Source: Erythrobacter longus | GTDB taxonomy: Bacteria > Pseudomonadota > Alphaproteobacteria > Sphingomonadales > Sphingomonadaceae | NCBI RefSeq assembly: GCF_000715015.1 | Contig: NZ_JMIW01000003.1 | Location: forward strand, 124,001-188,000 | Length of the DNA stretch: 64,000 bases | Direction: 5' to 3' | Shown: positions 25,474 through 34,298 of the stretch, one piece after another | Layout of the letters: each line of letters begins with the position of its first letter | How positions within the stretch are numbered: the stretch's first letter is position 1 | Notes under the pieces: generated by a model | What the model saw: only the letters and a program-made list of their open reading frames with translations | What the model was told of the DNA's origin: nothing | Databases searched by the model: none | Made by a program: the position numbers and the translations under genes

Positions 25474-26898
25474 ATGCTAACCCGTAAGCATTCGATCGAG
25501 GGTAAAAACCCTTTCGGCAAAGCCGCAGAACTGTTCAATTCGCTCGACGCTGATGCAGCGATGAAGCTTGCAATGGTGGCTGGCGACATCACTCTTGTGC
25601 TCGATGAAACCGGATTGATTGTTGATACAGCTTTTGATCCCAAGGAATTCCCCGGCTTTGAAGGCTGGGAGGGCACCAACTGGCTCGACACCGTCACGGT
25701 GGAAAGTCGCCCGAAAGTCATGGAAATGCTTGCCGCTTCACGCCGCGGCGAGGTGCAGCATTGGCGGCAGGTGAACCATCCAACAAGAGACGGCGATGTG
25801 CCGATCCGTTACGCGGTTCTCACCGTAAACGGGGGAGAGCACCGGATCGCCTTTGGACGGGACCTGCGCGAGGCGGGCCGGATGCAGCAGCGCTTGTTGC
25901 AAGTTCAGCAGTCGCTTGAGCGAGACTATTTGCGAATGCGCCAACTGGATGCGCGCTATCGCATGTTGTTCGAAAACTCGGGTGAGCCGATGATGCTCGT
26001 CGAAGCGGCAAATCTCAAAATCCGTGAAGCAAACTCGATGGCACATTCGCTGCTCGGCGCGCGTGCCGGAAGCCTGTCAGGCAAGAAGCTTTCTGGTTTT
26101 GTTGATAAATCATCGCGTGATGCGCTTCAGTCTTTGGTCGGCGCAGCCTTGGCTTCCAATGCAGCCTCGCCAGCTGAAATCACCTTGTCAAAAGGCAACC
26201 GCACCGTTGCGGCCTATGCCAGCGGCTTTATCCAGGACCGCGCGCAGCAATTGCTCGTTCGGTTTGCGAGCGTTGAGGGGGCGGATGCAGATATCACCTC
26301 TCCTGTGCTGGAACTGGTCAATGAGATGCCCGATGGCTTTGTCATCACGGATGCAAATCTTGACGTGGTAAGCGCAAACACGGCCTTCATCGAAATGGTA
26401 CAAGCCTCGAGCCTTGACCCAATCGTTGGCCGCAATTTGTCCAGTTGGATCGGCCGGCCCGGTATCGACCTTGAGCTTATCGAAGGGCAGGTTGACCAGC
26501 ACGGAAGTGCCCGCAATGTAAGCACCGTCTTGCGCGTAAATGATGACCTTGAAGGAGAGCAGATCGAACTCTCGGCTGTGCGCGGTGATGCAGAGGATGG
26601 ACACTACGCTTTTGTTATTCGGCCCATCGGCAGGCGCCTTCGCGATCTTCCGCCTGGGCCCCAGGATTTGCCGCGTTCGGTTGAGCAATTGACCGATCTT
26701 GTGGGCCGCGTGTCCTTGAAGGAGATCGTGCGCGAAAGCACCGATTTGATTGAGCGGCTGTGTATTGAGGCAGCGCTCCAATACACCTCGGACAATCGCG
26801 CGTCCGCCGCTGAGATTCTCGGCCTTTCGCGCCAAAGCCTTTATTCCAAGCTTCACCGTCACGGGTTGGGCAATTTGACCGGCGAAGACTCCGACTAA
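25474..26898 (+). CDS. ppsR: Photosynthesis gene repressor PpsR/CrtJ
   Basis: 474 residues. An N-terminal PAS-like domain (residues about 25-140), a Q-linker helix (RMQQRLLQVQQSLERDY), two PAS domains (about 160-275 and 280-400) and a C-terminal Fis-type helix-turn-helix (NRASAAEILGLSRQSLYSKLHRHGL). It represses bch, crt and puc-type genes through TGT-N12-ACA sites, several of which occur in this window. The only cysteine I can find is Cys430, just before the helix-turn-helix; the PAS-domain cysteine of the Rhodobacter proteins is absent. Confidence 0.95.
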   Translation: MLTRKHSIEGKNPFGKAAELFNSLDADAAMKLAMVAGDITLVLDETGLIVDTAFDPKEFPGFEGWEGTNWLDTVTVESRPKVMEMLAASRRGEVQHWRQVNHPTRDGDVPIRYAVLTVNGGEHRIAFGRDLREAGRMQQRLLQVQQSLERDYLRMRQLDARYRMLFENSGEPMMLVEAANLKIREANSMAHSLLGARAGSLSGKKLSGFVDKSSRDALQSLVGAALASNAASPAEITLSKGNRTVAAYASGFIQDRAQQLLVRFASVEGADADITSPVLELVNEMPDGFVITDANLDVVSANTAFIEMVQASSLDPIVGRNLSSWIGRPGIDLELIEGQVDQHGSARNVSTVLRVNDDLEGEQIELSAVRGDAEDGHYAFVIRPIGRRLRDLPPGPQDLPRSVEQLTDLVGRVSLKEIVRESTDLIERLCIEAALQYTSDNRASAAEILGLSRQSLYSKLHRHGLGNLTGEDSD

Positions 26899-27118
26899 TC
26901 GGACCCACATTCTCTTGAGGTTTGCTTGGTTTGCACGCCATTAGAAACGGTGCGAGGCGGAAAGCGGTTCAAGTAAAATCCGGCTTGCCCGCTGTCCTTA
27001 GAATGCCGCTTTGGCACCAATATTGGGGCCCAAAGCCTTCTCGCCTACTTGCAAAACACCGGAATCCGGCGCGCTCTGCCGATAAAAACGGCTCAATTTG
27101 GGATTCTCGGCAACTAAG

Positions 27119-27136
27119 TGTCAAATTTATTTGACG
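27119..27136. promoter_or_regulatory. PpsR-type operator and promoter of bchG
   Basis: TGTCAAATTTATTTGACG is a near-perfect palindrome of the TGTCA-N8-TGACA type. Its right half forms TTGACG, with TAGTTT 17 bases further, a plausible promoter ending about 15 bases before the bchG ATG at 27166. The rest of the 267-base gap after ppsR (26899-27118) shows no clear terminator or gene. Confidence 0.65.
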
Positions 27137-27165
27137 CATTGGGCTGTCAAGCATAGTTTCGAACT

Positions 27166-28131
27166 ATGGAGCCTTCTGTAGTCTCGACTCACACATCCAC
27201 TCTGCCCCCGGGGCGGACTGACGATGAACGAGTGGAAGGCGCGCCCACCGTGATCGACCAGCGCTCACCGCGCGTTCGAGACATTGTCGAACTTTTGAAG
27301 CCGATCACATGGTTTCCGCCGATGTGGGCGTTCATGTGCGGCGCGGTTTCGTCCGGCGCAGGCTTGGATGGCCGCTGGCTGTTTGTGGCAGGCGGCGTGC
27401 TTCTTGCAGGGCCGCTTGTTTGCGGGACCAGCCAAGTGGTGAACGATTGGTTTGATCGCCACGTTGATGCCATCAATGAACCTGATCGGCCTATCCCCTC
27501 GGGTCGTATTCCGGGCCGGATGGGGCTTTGGATCGCGCTGATCGCGACGCTTCTTTCAGCAGTGGTGGGCTGGCTCTTGGGGCCGCTTGTTTTTGCAGCA
27601 GCCTTGGTGGGGCTTGCGCTTGCCTGGGGCTACAGCGCGCCGCCGTTCCGTTTCAAGACCAGCGGTTGGACGGGCCCTGCGGTCGTTGGCCTCACCTATG
27701 AAGGGCTGAGCTGGTTTACCGGCGCGACCGTTATGCTGGGGGCACTGCCACGCGCTGAGGTGCTGATCGTCCTCGTGCTGTATAGCCTTGGCGCCCATGG
27801 CATCATGACTTTGAACGACTTTAAGGCGGTTGAAGGCGACCGGGCCACAGGGCTCAAATCTCTTCCCGTAACATTGGGCGTTGCCAATGCGGCGCGTCTG
27901 GCCTGCGCTGTGATGGCATTGGCGCAGCTTGTCGTGATCGCGCTTCTGGGCGTTTGGGGCGAATGGATTTCGGCAGCGATAGTGGCGCTTGTCCTCGTCG
28001 CCCAGTTCGCCGCCATGCCGCGGCTGCTCAGCAATCCAAAGAAATATGCGCCCTGGTACAATGGGGTAGGGGTCACACTCTACGTGCTTGGCATGTTGGC
28101 AGCAGCTCTTGGTTTGGGCGGGTACATCTGA
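27166..28131 (+). CDS. bchG: Bacteriochlorophyll synthase
   Basis: A UbiA-family prenyltransferase of 321 residues that esterifies bacteriochlorophyllide a with geranylgeranyl or phytyl diphosphate. Both Asp-rich motifs are present: NDWFDRHVDAINEPDRP and NDFKAVEGDRATGLKSLP. Eight or more membrane helices. The N-terminal 35 residues are polar and variable. The stop overlaps the next ATG (TGATG). Confidence 0.95.
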   Translation: MEPSVVSTHTSTLPPGRTDDERVEGAPTVIDQRSPRVRDIVELLKPITWFPPMWAFMCGAVSSGAGLDGRWLFVAGGVLLAGPLVCGTSQVVNDWFDRHVDAINEPDRPIPSGRIPGRMGLWIALIATLLSAVVGWLLGPLVFAAALVGLALAWGYSAPPFRFKTSGWTGPAVVGLTYEGLSWFTGATVMLGALPRAEVLIVLVLYSLGAHGIMTLNDFKAVEGDRATGLKSLPVTLGVANAARLACAVMALAQLVVIALLGVWGEWISAAIVALVLVAQFAAMPRLLSNPKKYAPWYNGVGVTLYVLGMLAAALGLGGYI

Positions 28132-29519
28132 TGCACGCGCCCACATCACCCACGCTGCAAAAGCCCCAAGGCCTGTCGTGGTTTGCGATTATCCGCATTG
28201 GCCTGGTGCAAGCCTCAATCGGGGCGATGGTCATGCTCACCACAACTGTACTCAACCGGTTGATGGTGGTCGAATATTCGCTTGCCGCTGCACTTCCTGC
28301 AGGTCTGGTCGGCTGGCATTACGCGGTGCAATTGTGCCGCCCATTGTGGGGGCACGGCTCCGACAAAGGGGGCGGCAGGGCTATCTGGATTATGGGTGGG
28401 CTGGGCGTGCTTGGGGCTGGCGCACTGTTGGCGGTTAAAGTCACCTTGATGAGCGCAGCGAGCCCTGTGCCAGGCTTAATGCTGGGCGTTCTTGCCTACA
28501 CTCTGATCGGCATCGGCGTGGGCGCAAGCGGCACCTCTGCCCTTGCGCTTCTGGCCTCAGGTGTCGCGCCAGAGCGGCGCGCAGCGGCGGCGGCCGTTAC
28601 TTGGATCATGATGATTGCGGGCATCGTCGTGTCAGCCATTACCGTTAGTCAGCTGATCGACCCATTCTCGCCCCAGCGCCTGTGGTGGGTCGCAAGCGGG
28701 CTTTTGGCCGCCTGTTTCATCATTGCTTCGATCGCCACATTCCGGCTGGAGCCGCGCGAAGCGGTTGATTTTGCTGAAACCGCCAAAGACGCATCCCCCC
28801 CTGATTTTAAGGAGGCGATTGCCGAGATCTTCGCAGAGAAAGCTGCGCGCCGGTTCACCCTGTTTATCTTTGCCTCGATGATGGCCTTTAACATGCAGGA
28901 TTTGATCCTTGAGCCGTTTGCCGGCCTCGTTTTTGGCATGACACCGGGCGAGAGCACCGGCCTTGGAGGGATGCAGTCGGGCGGGGTTCTGGTCGGCATG
29001 ATCGTCGCCGGGATCGGGGGAAGCGCGTTCAAAGGCCGCATGCCGGTAGAGCTTCGCCACTGGATCGTCTTTGGCTGTCTAGGGTCCGCAATAGCGCTCG
29101 CCTGCCTTGCGGTCGGGGCCAAGGTTGGGGTCGGTTGGCCGATCCACGCCAATGTCTTCGCTTTGGGTTTTTGTAACGGCCTCTTCGCCGTCGCCGCGAT
29201 CGGCGCGATGATGGGCCTCGCTGGGTCGGGAGAGCGCACCCGCGAGGGTGTGCGCATGGGCGTTTGGGGCGCGAGCCAGGCCATAGCCTTCGGCCTTGGC
29301 GGCCTCGTCGGATCGCTCGGTGTCGATATCGGGCGCAAGATGATGGACGACGGCTCGGCATTCCAATTCGTATTCGCAGCTGAAGGCGCTCTTTTCGTCG
29401 TCGCTGCATGGCTAGCTTTGCGGGCTACGCAAAAGGGGCTCACGCCCAGAAAAGCTGCAGCAATCGCCAAAACGCAGAGCAATCAGCAACCCAAATATTC
29501 AAACGGAGCATTCGCATGA
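28131..29519 (+). CDS. PucC/LhaA-family MFS protein between bchG and bchP
   Basis: 462 residues from ATG 28131. Twelve helices and the family signature TTVLNRLMVVEYSL and HGSDKGGGRA place it beside LhaA and PucC. The position bchG-x-bchP is the same as that of the Rhodobacter orf428 homologue, so a role in moving pigment from BchG/BchP to antenna assembly is likely but inferred. It overlaps bchG by one base and bchP by four, so the three are coupled. Confidence 0.9.
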   Translation: MHAPTSPTLQKPQGLSWFAIIRIGLVQASIGAMVMLTTTVLNRLMVVEYSLAAALPAGLVGWHYAVQLCRPLWGHGSDKGGGRAIWIMGGLGVLGAGALLAVKVTLMSAASPVPGLMLGVLAYTLIGIGVGASGTSALALLASGVAPERRAAAAAVTWIMMIAGIVVSAITVSQLIDPFSPQRLWWVASGLLAACFIIASIATFRLEPREAVDFAETAKDASPPDFKEAIAEIFAEKAARRFTLFIFASMMAFNMQDLILEPFAGLVFGMTPGESTGLGGMQSGGVLVGMIVAGIGGSAFKGRMPVELRHWIVFGCLGSAIALACLAVGAKVGVGWPIHANVFALGFCNGLFAVAAIGAMMGLAGSGERTREGVRMGVWGASQAIAFGLGGLVGSLGVDIGRKMMDDGSAFQFVFAAEGALFVVAAWLALRATQKGLTPRKAAAIAKTQSNQQPKYSNGAFA

Positions 29520-30739
29520 CTGACAAAATTTATGACGCTGTCGTCGTAGGCGGAGGGCCTGCTGGCTCCACGGCCGCGACCGAGCTTGCACTTGAAGGCC
29601 ATTCGGTTTTGCTGATGGAACGGGGTGGACGGATCAAACCATGCGGAGGCGCTGTACCGCCGCGCCTTTTGGAAGATTTCGACATCCCGCAAAGCCTGCT
29701 CGTTGCCAAAGCGCGCTGTGCCCGGATGATCGCTCCCTCTGGCCGCGCGGTCGATATGCCTGTTGGCGAAACCGGCTATGTCGGCATGGTCGACCGTGAA
29801 GATTTTGACGAATGGCTGCGCGAACGCGCGGTGGAATGCGGGGCCGAGCGCCTTACTGCGACTTTTGAGAAGATCGAACGCGACGATGAAGCGCACCCTC
29901 TCGTGGCGTTCCGCCGTGAGCGTGGCGGCCCGATTGAAACGGTGCGCGCGCGCATGATTATCGGAGCCGATGGAGCCCGTTCAGCGGTAGCGAAACACGC
30001 GCTTCCCAATGCCGAGCGGGTTAAATGCGTGTTCGCTTACCATGAGATTATCGCATCGCCCAAAGAAGCGGGCGACGTGTTCGACCCGGACCGCTGCGAT
30101 GTGTTTTATCAAGGCAAGCTTTCGCCCGATTTCTATGCCTGGGTGTTCCCGCATGGTGACACGGCGAGCGTCGGTGTGGGAAGCGCGAACAAAGGCTTTT
30201 CGCTTCGCGGCGCGGTTTCAGAGATGCGCTCTGAGCTTGACCTGACCCGGTGTGAAACCATTCGCCGCGAGGGCGCGCCCATTCCATTGAAACCCCTGAA
30301 ACGCTGGGACAATGGCGCGGATGTTATCGTTGCAGGTGATGCAGCGGGCATCGTGGCCCCCGCATCGGGTGAGGGCATCTATTACGCCATGGTTGGCGGG
30401 CGCTACAGCGCTCAAGCAGCGAGCGAGGCGCTCAAAACGGGCGAGGCCAAAGCGCTCAAGAATGCGCGCAAACGCTTTATGAAAGATCACGGGCGGGTGT
30501 TCTGGATCCTGGGGATGATGCAATATTTCTGGTATTCCAGCGACAAACGGCGCGAGCGTTTTGTCGATATGTGCGACGACAAAGACGTGCAGCAGCTCAC
30601 CTGGCAGGCTTACATGCACAAGAAACTGGTGCGTAAAAAGCCGCTCGCACACCTTAAAATCTTCCTCAAAGACACCGCTCACCTTCTGGGACTGAGACCG
30701 GCGAACTCTGAGGTGCGCTCGCAAGAGAAAGTCGCCTAG
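29516..30739 (+). CDS. bchP: Geranylgeranyl reductase
   Basis: 407 residues. Reduces the geranylgeranyl tail to phytyl with NADPH. FAD motif VVVGGGPAGSTAATELA, RGGRIKPCGGAVPPRLLEDF and VAGDAAGIVAPASGEGIYYAM are the BchP/ChlP pattern. The true ATG is 29516 (MTDKIYDAV), coupled by ATGA to the upstream carrier; a longer in-frame extension is non-homologous. Confidence 0.96.
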   Translation: MTDKIYDAVVVGGGPAGSTAATELALEGHSVLLMERGGRIKPCGGAVPPRLLEDFDIPQSLLVAKARCARMIAPSGRAVDMPVGETGYVGMVDREDFDEWLRERAVECGAERLTATFEKIERDDEAHPLVAFRRERGGPIETVRARMIIGADGARSAVAKHALPNAERVKCVFAYHEIIASPKEAGDVFDPDRCDVFYQGKLSPDFYAWVFPHGDTASVGVGSANKGFSLRGAVSEMRSELDLTRCETIRREGAPIPLKPLKRWDNGADVIVAGDAAGIVAPASGEGIYYAMVGGRYSAQAASEALKTGEAKALKNARKRFMKDHGRVFWILGMMQYFWYSSDKRRERFVDMCDDKDVQQLTWQAYMHKKLVRKKPLAHLKIFLKDTAHLLGLRPANSEVRSQEKVA

Positions 30740-30796
30740 AAAACAAAACAGTAAGCAAAAGCTGCAAACCAAACGCAAACGAGGAGTGGGATCGTC

Positions 30797-31327
30797 ATGA
30801 GCATAATTACAAGCAGAGAAACCGGGGCAGGATTGCCCATTGGCGTCAGCAAGACCTGGATATTACCAGCCATCCTTGCGGCAGTTGCGGCGGCGATGGT
30901 TGCAGCCTTGGGCGCAACCATCACCGATTTGGGCCCTTGGTATCAAGCGCTAGAAAAGCCGGGCTGGAACCCGCCTGATGTGATTTTCCCGGTCGGTTGG
31001 ACGATTATCTATGCGCTCAACACAGCTGCGATTGTGAGCGCGTGGCGCGCGGCCCCGACGCCAAAAGTGTCTGACACGATAGTGGGACTGTTTGCTCTGA
31101 ACGCTTTCCTCAATATCGGTTGGTCTGTGCTTTTCTTCCGGTTTGAGCGGCCTGACTGGGCGCTTTTCGAAGTGGCACTTTTGCTTGGCTCGATCCTGTC
31201 GCTGATCGTCTATTGTGGACGGTATTCCCGCAATTCGGCGTTGCTGTTTACGCCCTATTTGGTCTGGGTTGGTTTTTCCGCAGTGCTCAATTGGGCAATT
31301 GTGGATTTGAACGGTCCCTTCGGCTGA
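30797..31327 (+). CDS. tspO: Tryptophan-rich sensory protein TspO
   Basis: 176 residues, five helices, Trp-rich loop WYQALEKPGWNPPDVIFPVGWTIIY and LNIGWSVLFF, the TspO/MBR signature. In Rhodobacter it is an outer-membrane-associated regulator that responds to O2 and affects tetrapyrrole export and PGC expression. It lies 57 bases after bchP in the same direction, behind a GAGGAG ribosome site. Confidence 0.95.
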   Translation: MSIITSRETGAGLPIGVSKTWILPAILAAVAAAMVAALGATITDLGPWYQALEKPGWNPPDVIFPVGWTIIYALNTAAIVSAWRAAPTPKVSDTIVGLFALNAFLNIGWSVLFFRFERPDWALFEVALLLGSILSLIVYCGRYSRNSALLFTPYLVWVGFSAVLNWAIVDLNGPFG

Positions 31328-31348
31328 GACACGCCGTTTGGCAGCCAG

Positions 31349-31603
31349 ATGATTGCGAACTTCTTTGAAAGCGGTCACGCAGCCGACCTTGTTCTGGCAG
31401 TGCTTGCAGCAGAGGCCATCTGGCTGAAGTTGCGCGGGTGGACCCTTGGCAAGATTATCGGCCTTGTGGGCCCGGCGGTCTTCATCGTGCTTGCATTGAG
31501 AGCAGCGCTTGTGGGCGCTGACTGGGAATGGGTAGCGGTGTTGCTGGCCCTGTCCTTCCCGCTGCATTTGATGGATCTCAAAGCTCGTCTTTCCCAAATT
31601 TAG
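31349..31603 (+). CDS. Small membrane protein downstream of tspO
   Basis: 84 residues with two or three hydrophobic helices (residues 11-27, 35-55, 60-75) and no recognised domain. It starts 21 bases after tspO and ends 38 bases before a terminator, so it is the last gene of the bchG unit. Co-expression with tspO and bchP suggests a membrane role in photosystem or pigment handling; function unknown. Confidence 0.72.
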   Translation: MIANFFESGHAADLVLAVLAAEAIWLKLRGWTLGKIIGLVGPAVFIVLALRAALVGADWEWVAVLLALSFPLHLMDLKARLSQI

Positions 31604-31641
31604 CCGCCACAGATTTACCCATTACCGCCTTCATAAGAATG

Positions 31642-31679
31642 AAAAGGTCCGCTGAACCTATGAGTTCAGCGGACCTTTT
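31642..31679. terminator. Bidirectional terminator after tspO unit
   Basis: A perfect 16-pair stem AAAAGGTCCGCTGAAC with its complement, loop of six bases at 31658-31663, A-run and T-run at the ends. It separates the tspO unit from the convergent TonB receptor gene. Confidence 0.92.
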
Positions 31680-31707
31680 GCATGACCAGATGGTACCTTA
31701 ACGATGA

Positions 31708-34071
31708 TCAGTCGCCAAACCGTGCGGTCAATTGAATCCCATAGAAGCGCGGCTCTGCCGGGATGAAGGTTGGGATACCAAACGCGCCGCCTGTATTGCC
31801 CGCATCAAGCAGATAGTCTTCGTCAAAGGCGTTGCGGATGAAAGCCGCGATTTCGTAGCGATCATCGGCAAAGCTGACCCCGGCACGTGCATTGACCAGC
31901 GTGACGCCTTCTTGGCTGATCAGGTCGCTATTGGGCACTTCGAAGAAAATGCGGCTGCGATGAGTGACGCTTGGCGTTGCGAAGAGGCGGGCGCCATTGC
32001 CGAATTCATAATCAACGGTGAAGCCCGCCGAGGCCTGAAATTCGGGTTGGAGACGGAAGCGGGCGCCGGAAAAGGCAGGTGAGAAGGCTCCATCTTCATC
32101 AATGCCGCCGTCAATATAGCCAAAGTTGCCGAACACGCGCAGCCAGCCGGTTGCATCAATCGCGACCTCGCCTTCGACGCCAAGGTTGCTGGCAGAGCCC
32201 GCGCTTTGAGTAATAAAGGTGCCGACCGGACCGTCCGGGTCCTCAACCGAGACCTGGAAGTTTTCGTAGACCTGATAGTAAACACCAAGCGACGCGGAAA
32301 CAGGCCCGCTGGCAAGTTTGATCCCGCCTTCGTAATTCCACACCGTCTCTTCGGAAACGATTTGCGGGTCCGGGACCACATTGCCTGCGCCATCGATGGT
32401 CGCGCCAAGGTTGACGACGGGCGAACGGCGACCCTTCGAAATGGTCGCAAAGACATTCACCTCATCGCTGATGCGATAAAGTGCGTTGAAGCGGGGAAGG
32501 GCGGCAGAAAAGCTCGCTTCGTCTCGGAAAGTCTGGAGATTGGTATCCAGAAATCCGGGAATCAACGGTGCCCCGCTCAGCACGCTGTCAGGCGAAACCG
32601 AGATGAAGCCAGACCGGCGGTATTCGGCGAGGAAGCGCACGCCAGCGGTGAGCTCCAGATCGTCGGTCGCAAGCCAGGTCACATCGGCAAAAACCGAATA
32701 GGCTTCGTTACGGCCTTGGTTTTCAAACCGGGCGGAATAGGGAAGCGCATCGACCGCCCCCATCGTCGCAAGGCCGGTGACCGCCGTTGCCGGCACACTG
32801 CCATCAGGTGCAACGCAGGGGACGCCCGGGATCAAAGGCGCGCCGAAAATGGAGGTCAGGCATTGCAAGAAGAGCCCTTCTTCGGTGGCGAAAGGCACGT
32901 TTTGTGCGCCCTCTTCGATGAACACGTTCCACCCTGCGCTTGCACGAAGATTAGTGCCCGAATAGGTAAAGCGGCCTTCATGGCTGGCCTGCCAGCCGTC
33001 GGCGATTTCGGCAAATTCAAGAAAGGGCGCAGCCGTTCCATCGGCGTCGAAAACTTCCGCGCTGTTAAATTCGCGGTAGCCGTTGACCGTGGTGAAGGTC
33101 CATTCGTCCGCAAACTGGTATTCAGCCGTCAGATTGACGTCGTAAACCTCGCGATTGAGGCCCAATTGATCGTCGCCCAAGGCCGCCGCCCCTTCGGGAA
33201 AACCGCCCAGATTTGCATCTGCAAAAGCGTTGTCTGGGCCGCCCGGCGCGCCTGCAAAGGCGGGGAAGGTGCCAGAGACAAACGGTGTGCCGCCGTTGCG
33301 TTGTTGATCGTATGTGCCGATCAGGTCGAGCGTGAAATCAGCTGTAGGTGTGTAGCGCAACGACGCGCGCACGCCGAGTTGATCCTGTGCGTACAGATCC
33401 TCTTCCTGATTGGGATTGAGGTTTTCGACATAGCCATCGCGGGTGCGATGTTCGAACGCGATCCGGCCCGCCAGCACGTCTGATCCGGCATTGATGAAAC
33501 CGCCCAGCAGCGTCTGTTCAAAATTGCCATATCCGCCGGTGATCTCGCCGGAGAAGCCTTCACGCGGTTTGGCTGAGACAAGGCTGATCGCGCCAACGGC
33601 GGACGCGGTCCCGAACAAGGTCGCCTGAGGGCCTTTAATAACTTCGACGCGTTCAAGATCGTAGATCGCCTGATAGGACCCACGCGAGCGCGAAATATCG
33701 ACGCCATTGTAATAGAGCGTGACACGCGGACCTTGCTGCGAAGAGCCGCTGTCAGAGGTGATGCCGCGAATGACAACGCCCGGGTTATTGGCGCTCTGTT
33801 CCTGGATCAGAAGGCCCGGAATGTAATTTGAAAGTTCGTCAAGGTCAGTCACGCCGAGATCTTCGATATTGTCACCGCTCAGAGCCGAGATAGTGATCGG
33901 CACGTCGAGTGCGCGCTGTTCAACCTTTTGCGCGGTAACGATGATCGTGTTGCCGGACGAAGCGGACTGATCGCTCCGTTCAGATTGGTCGGTGGTGTCC
34001 TGCGCTGCGGCGAACGTCGGAAAGGAGACAGCAGAGGTAAGAAGAGCGATGCGCAATAGTTTTTTGGTCAC
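31708..34071 (-). CDS. TonB-dependent outer-membrane receptor inside the PGC
   Basis: 787 residues. Signal peptide to about residue 23 (FAAAQ), a TonB-box-like IIVTAQK at about 44-50, a plug domain (VPITISALSGDNIEDLG, IPGLLIQEQ, GVVIRGI, VEVIKGPQATLFG) and a 22-strand-type beta barrel ending in ARFGD. The N-terminal pattern is of the sphingomonad receptors often annotated for siderophores or plant compounds; the ligand is unknown. It sits alone between the tspO and pufM terminators, with its own 5' region, so it is a separate unit inserted in the PGC. No cobalamin riboswitch is visible upstream. Confidence 0.93.
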   Translation of the reverse strand: MTKKLLRIALLTSAVSFPTFAAAQDTTDQSERSDQSASSGNTIIVTAQKVEQRALDVPITISALSGDNIEDLGVTDLDELSNYIPGLLIQEQSANNPGVVIRGITSDSGSSQQGPRVTLYYNGVDISRSRGSYQAIYDLERVEVIKGPQATLFGTASAVGAISLVSAKPREGFSGEITGGYGNFEQTLLGGFINAGSDVLAGRIAFEHRTRDGYVENLNPNQEEDLYAQDQLGVRASLRYTPTADFTLDLIGTYDQQRNGGTPFVSGTFPAFAGAPGGPDNAFADANLGGFPEGAAALGDDQLGLNREVYDVNLTAEYQFADEWTFTTVNGYREFNSAEVFDADGTAAPFLEFAEIADGWQASHEGRFTYSGTNLRASAGWNVFIEEGAQNVPFATEEGLFLQCLTSIFGAPLIPGVPCVAPDGSVPATAVTGLATMGAVDALPYSARFENQGRNEAYSVFADVTWLATDDLELTAGVRFLAEYRRSGFISVSPDSVLSGAPLIPGFLDTNLQTFRDEASFSAALPRFNALYRISDEVNVFATISKGRRSPVVNLGATIDGAGNVVPDPQIVSEETVWNYEGGIKLASGPVSASLGVYYQVYENFQVSVEDPDGPVGTFITQSAGSASNLGVEGEVAIDATGWLRVFGNFGYIDGGIDEDGAFSPAFSGARFRLQPEFQASAGFTVDYEFGNGARLFATPSVTHRSRIFFEVPNSDLISQEGVTLVNARAGVSFADDRYEIAAFIRNAFDEDYLLDAGNTGGAFGIPTFIPAEPRFYGIQLTARFGD

Positions 34072-34213
34072 GGTGTTTTCCCTGGACTGTAAGAGAGGTT
34101 TGACCGCGCGCTAGAGCAGAGTGATGACAACCGTGCGGCGTTCATGTTTCAAATCAGCGAAAAACGGCGATTTATGCGTTTTGCCAACACCAAAGCCCAC
34201 CTAAGCTCCAAAG

Positions 34214-34253
34214 AAAAAGCCCGGCCGCACACTTTGTGCAGCCGGGCCTTTTT
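34214..34253 (-). terminator. Terminator of the puf operon
   Basis: An imperfect GC-rich stem (GCCCGGC with its complement, one bulge, one mismatch, then GCAC/GTGC) flanked by A5 and T5 runs, 46 bases beyond the pufM stop. Directly beyond it begins the leader of the TonB receptor gene (34072-34213), where I see no further gene. No pufC fits between. Confidence 0.75.
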
Positions 34254-34298
34254 CGACCTATGGATGAAGGCTCGCCTTAGCCCTTGAGCGTCAAGCCT

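Noticed and set aside
32206..33483. 425-codon open frame opposite the TonB receptor
   Set aside because: The minus-strand frame encodes signal peptide, plug and barrel; the opposite frame is low in hydrophobic order and has no motif.
34072..34213. Cobalamin riboswitch upstream of the TonB receptor
   Set aside because: The leader is short and I found no B12-box-like sequence; only the puf terminator is structured.
34254..34298. pufC downstream of pufM
   Set aside because: Only 45 bases separate the pufM stop from a terminator; no CxxCH motif occurs on that strand until the next gene.
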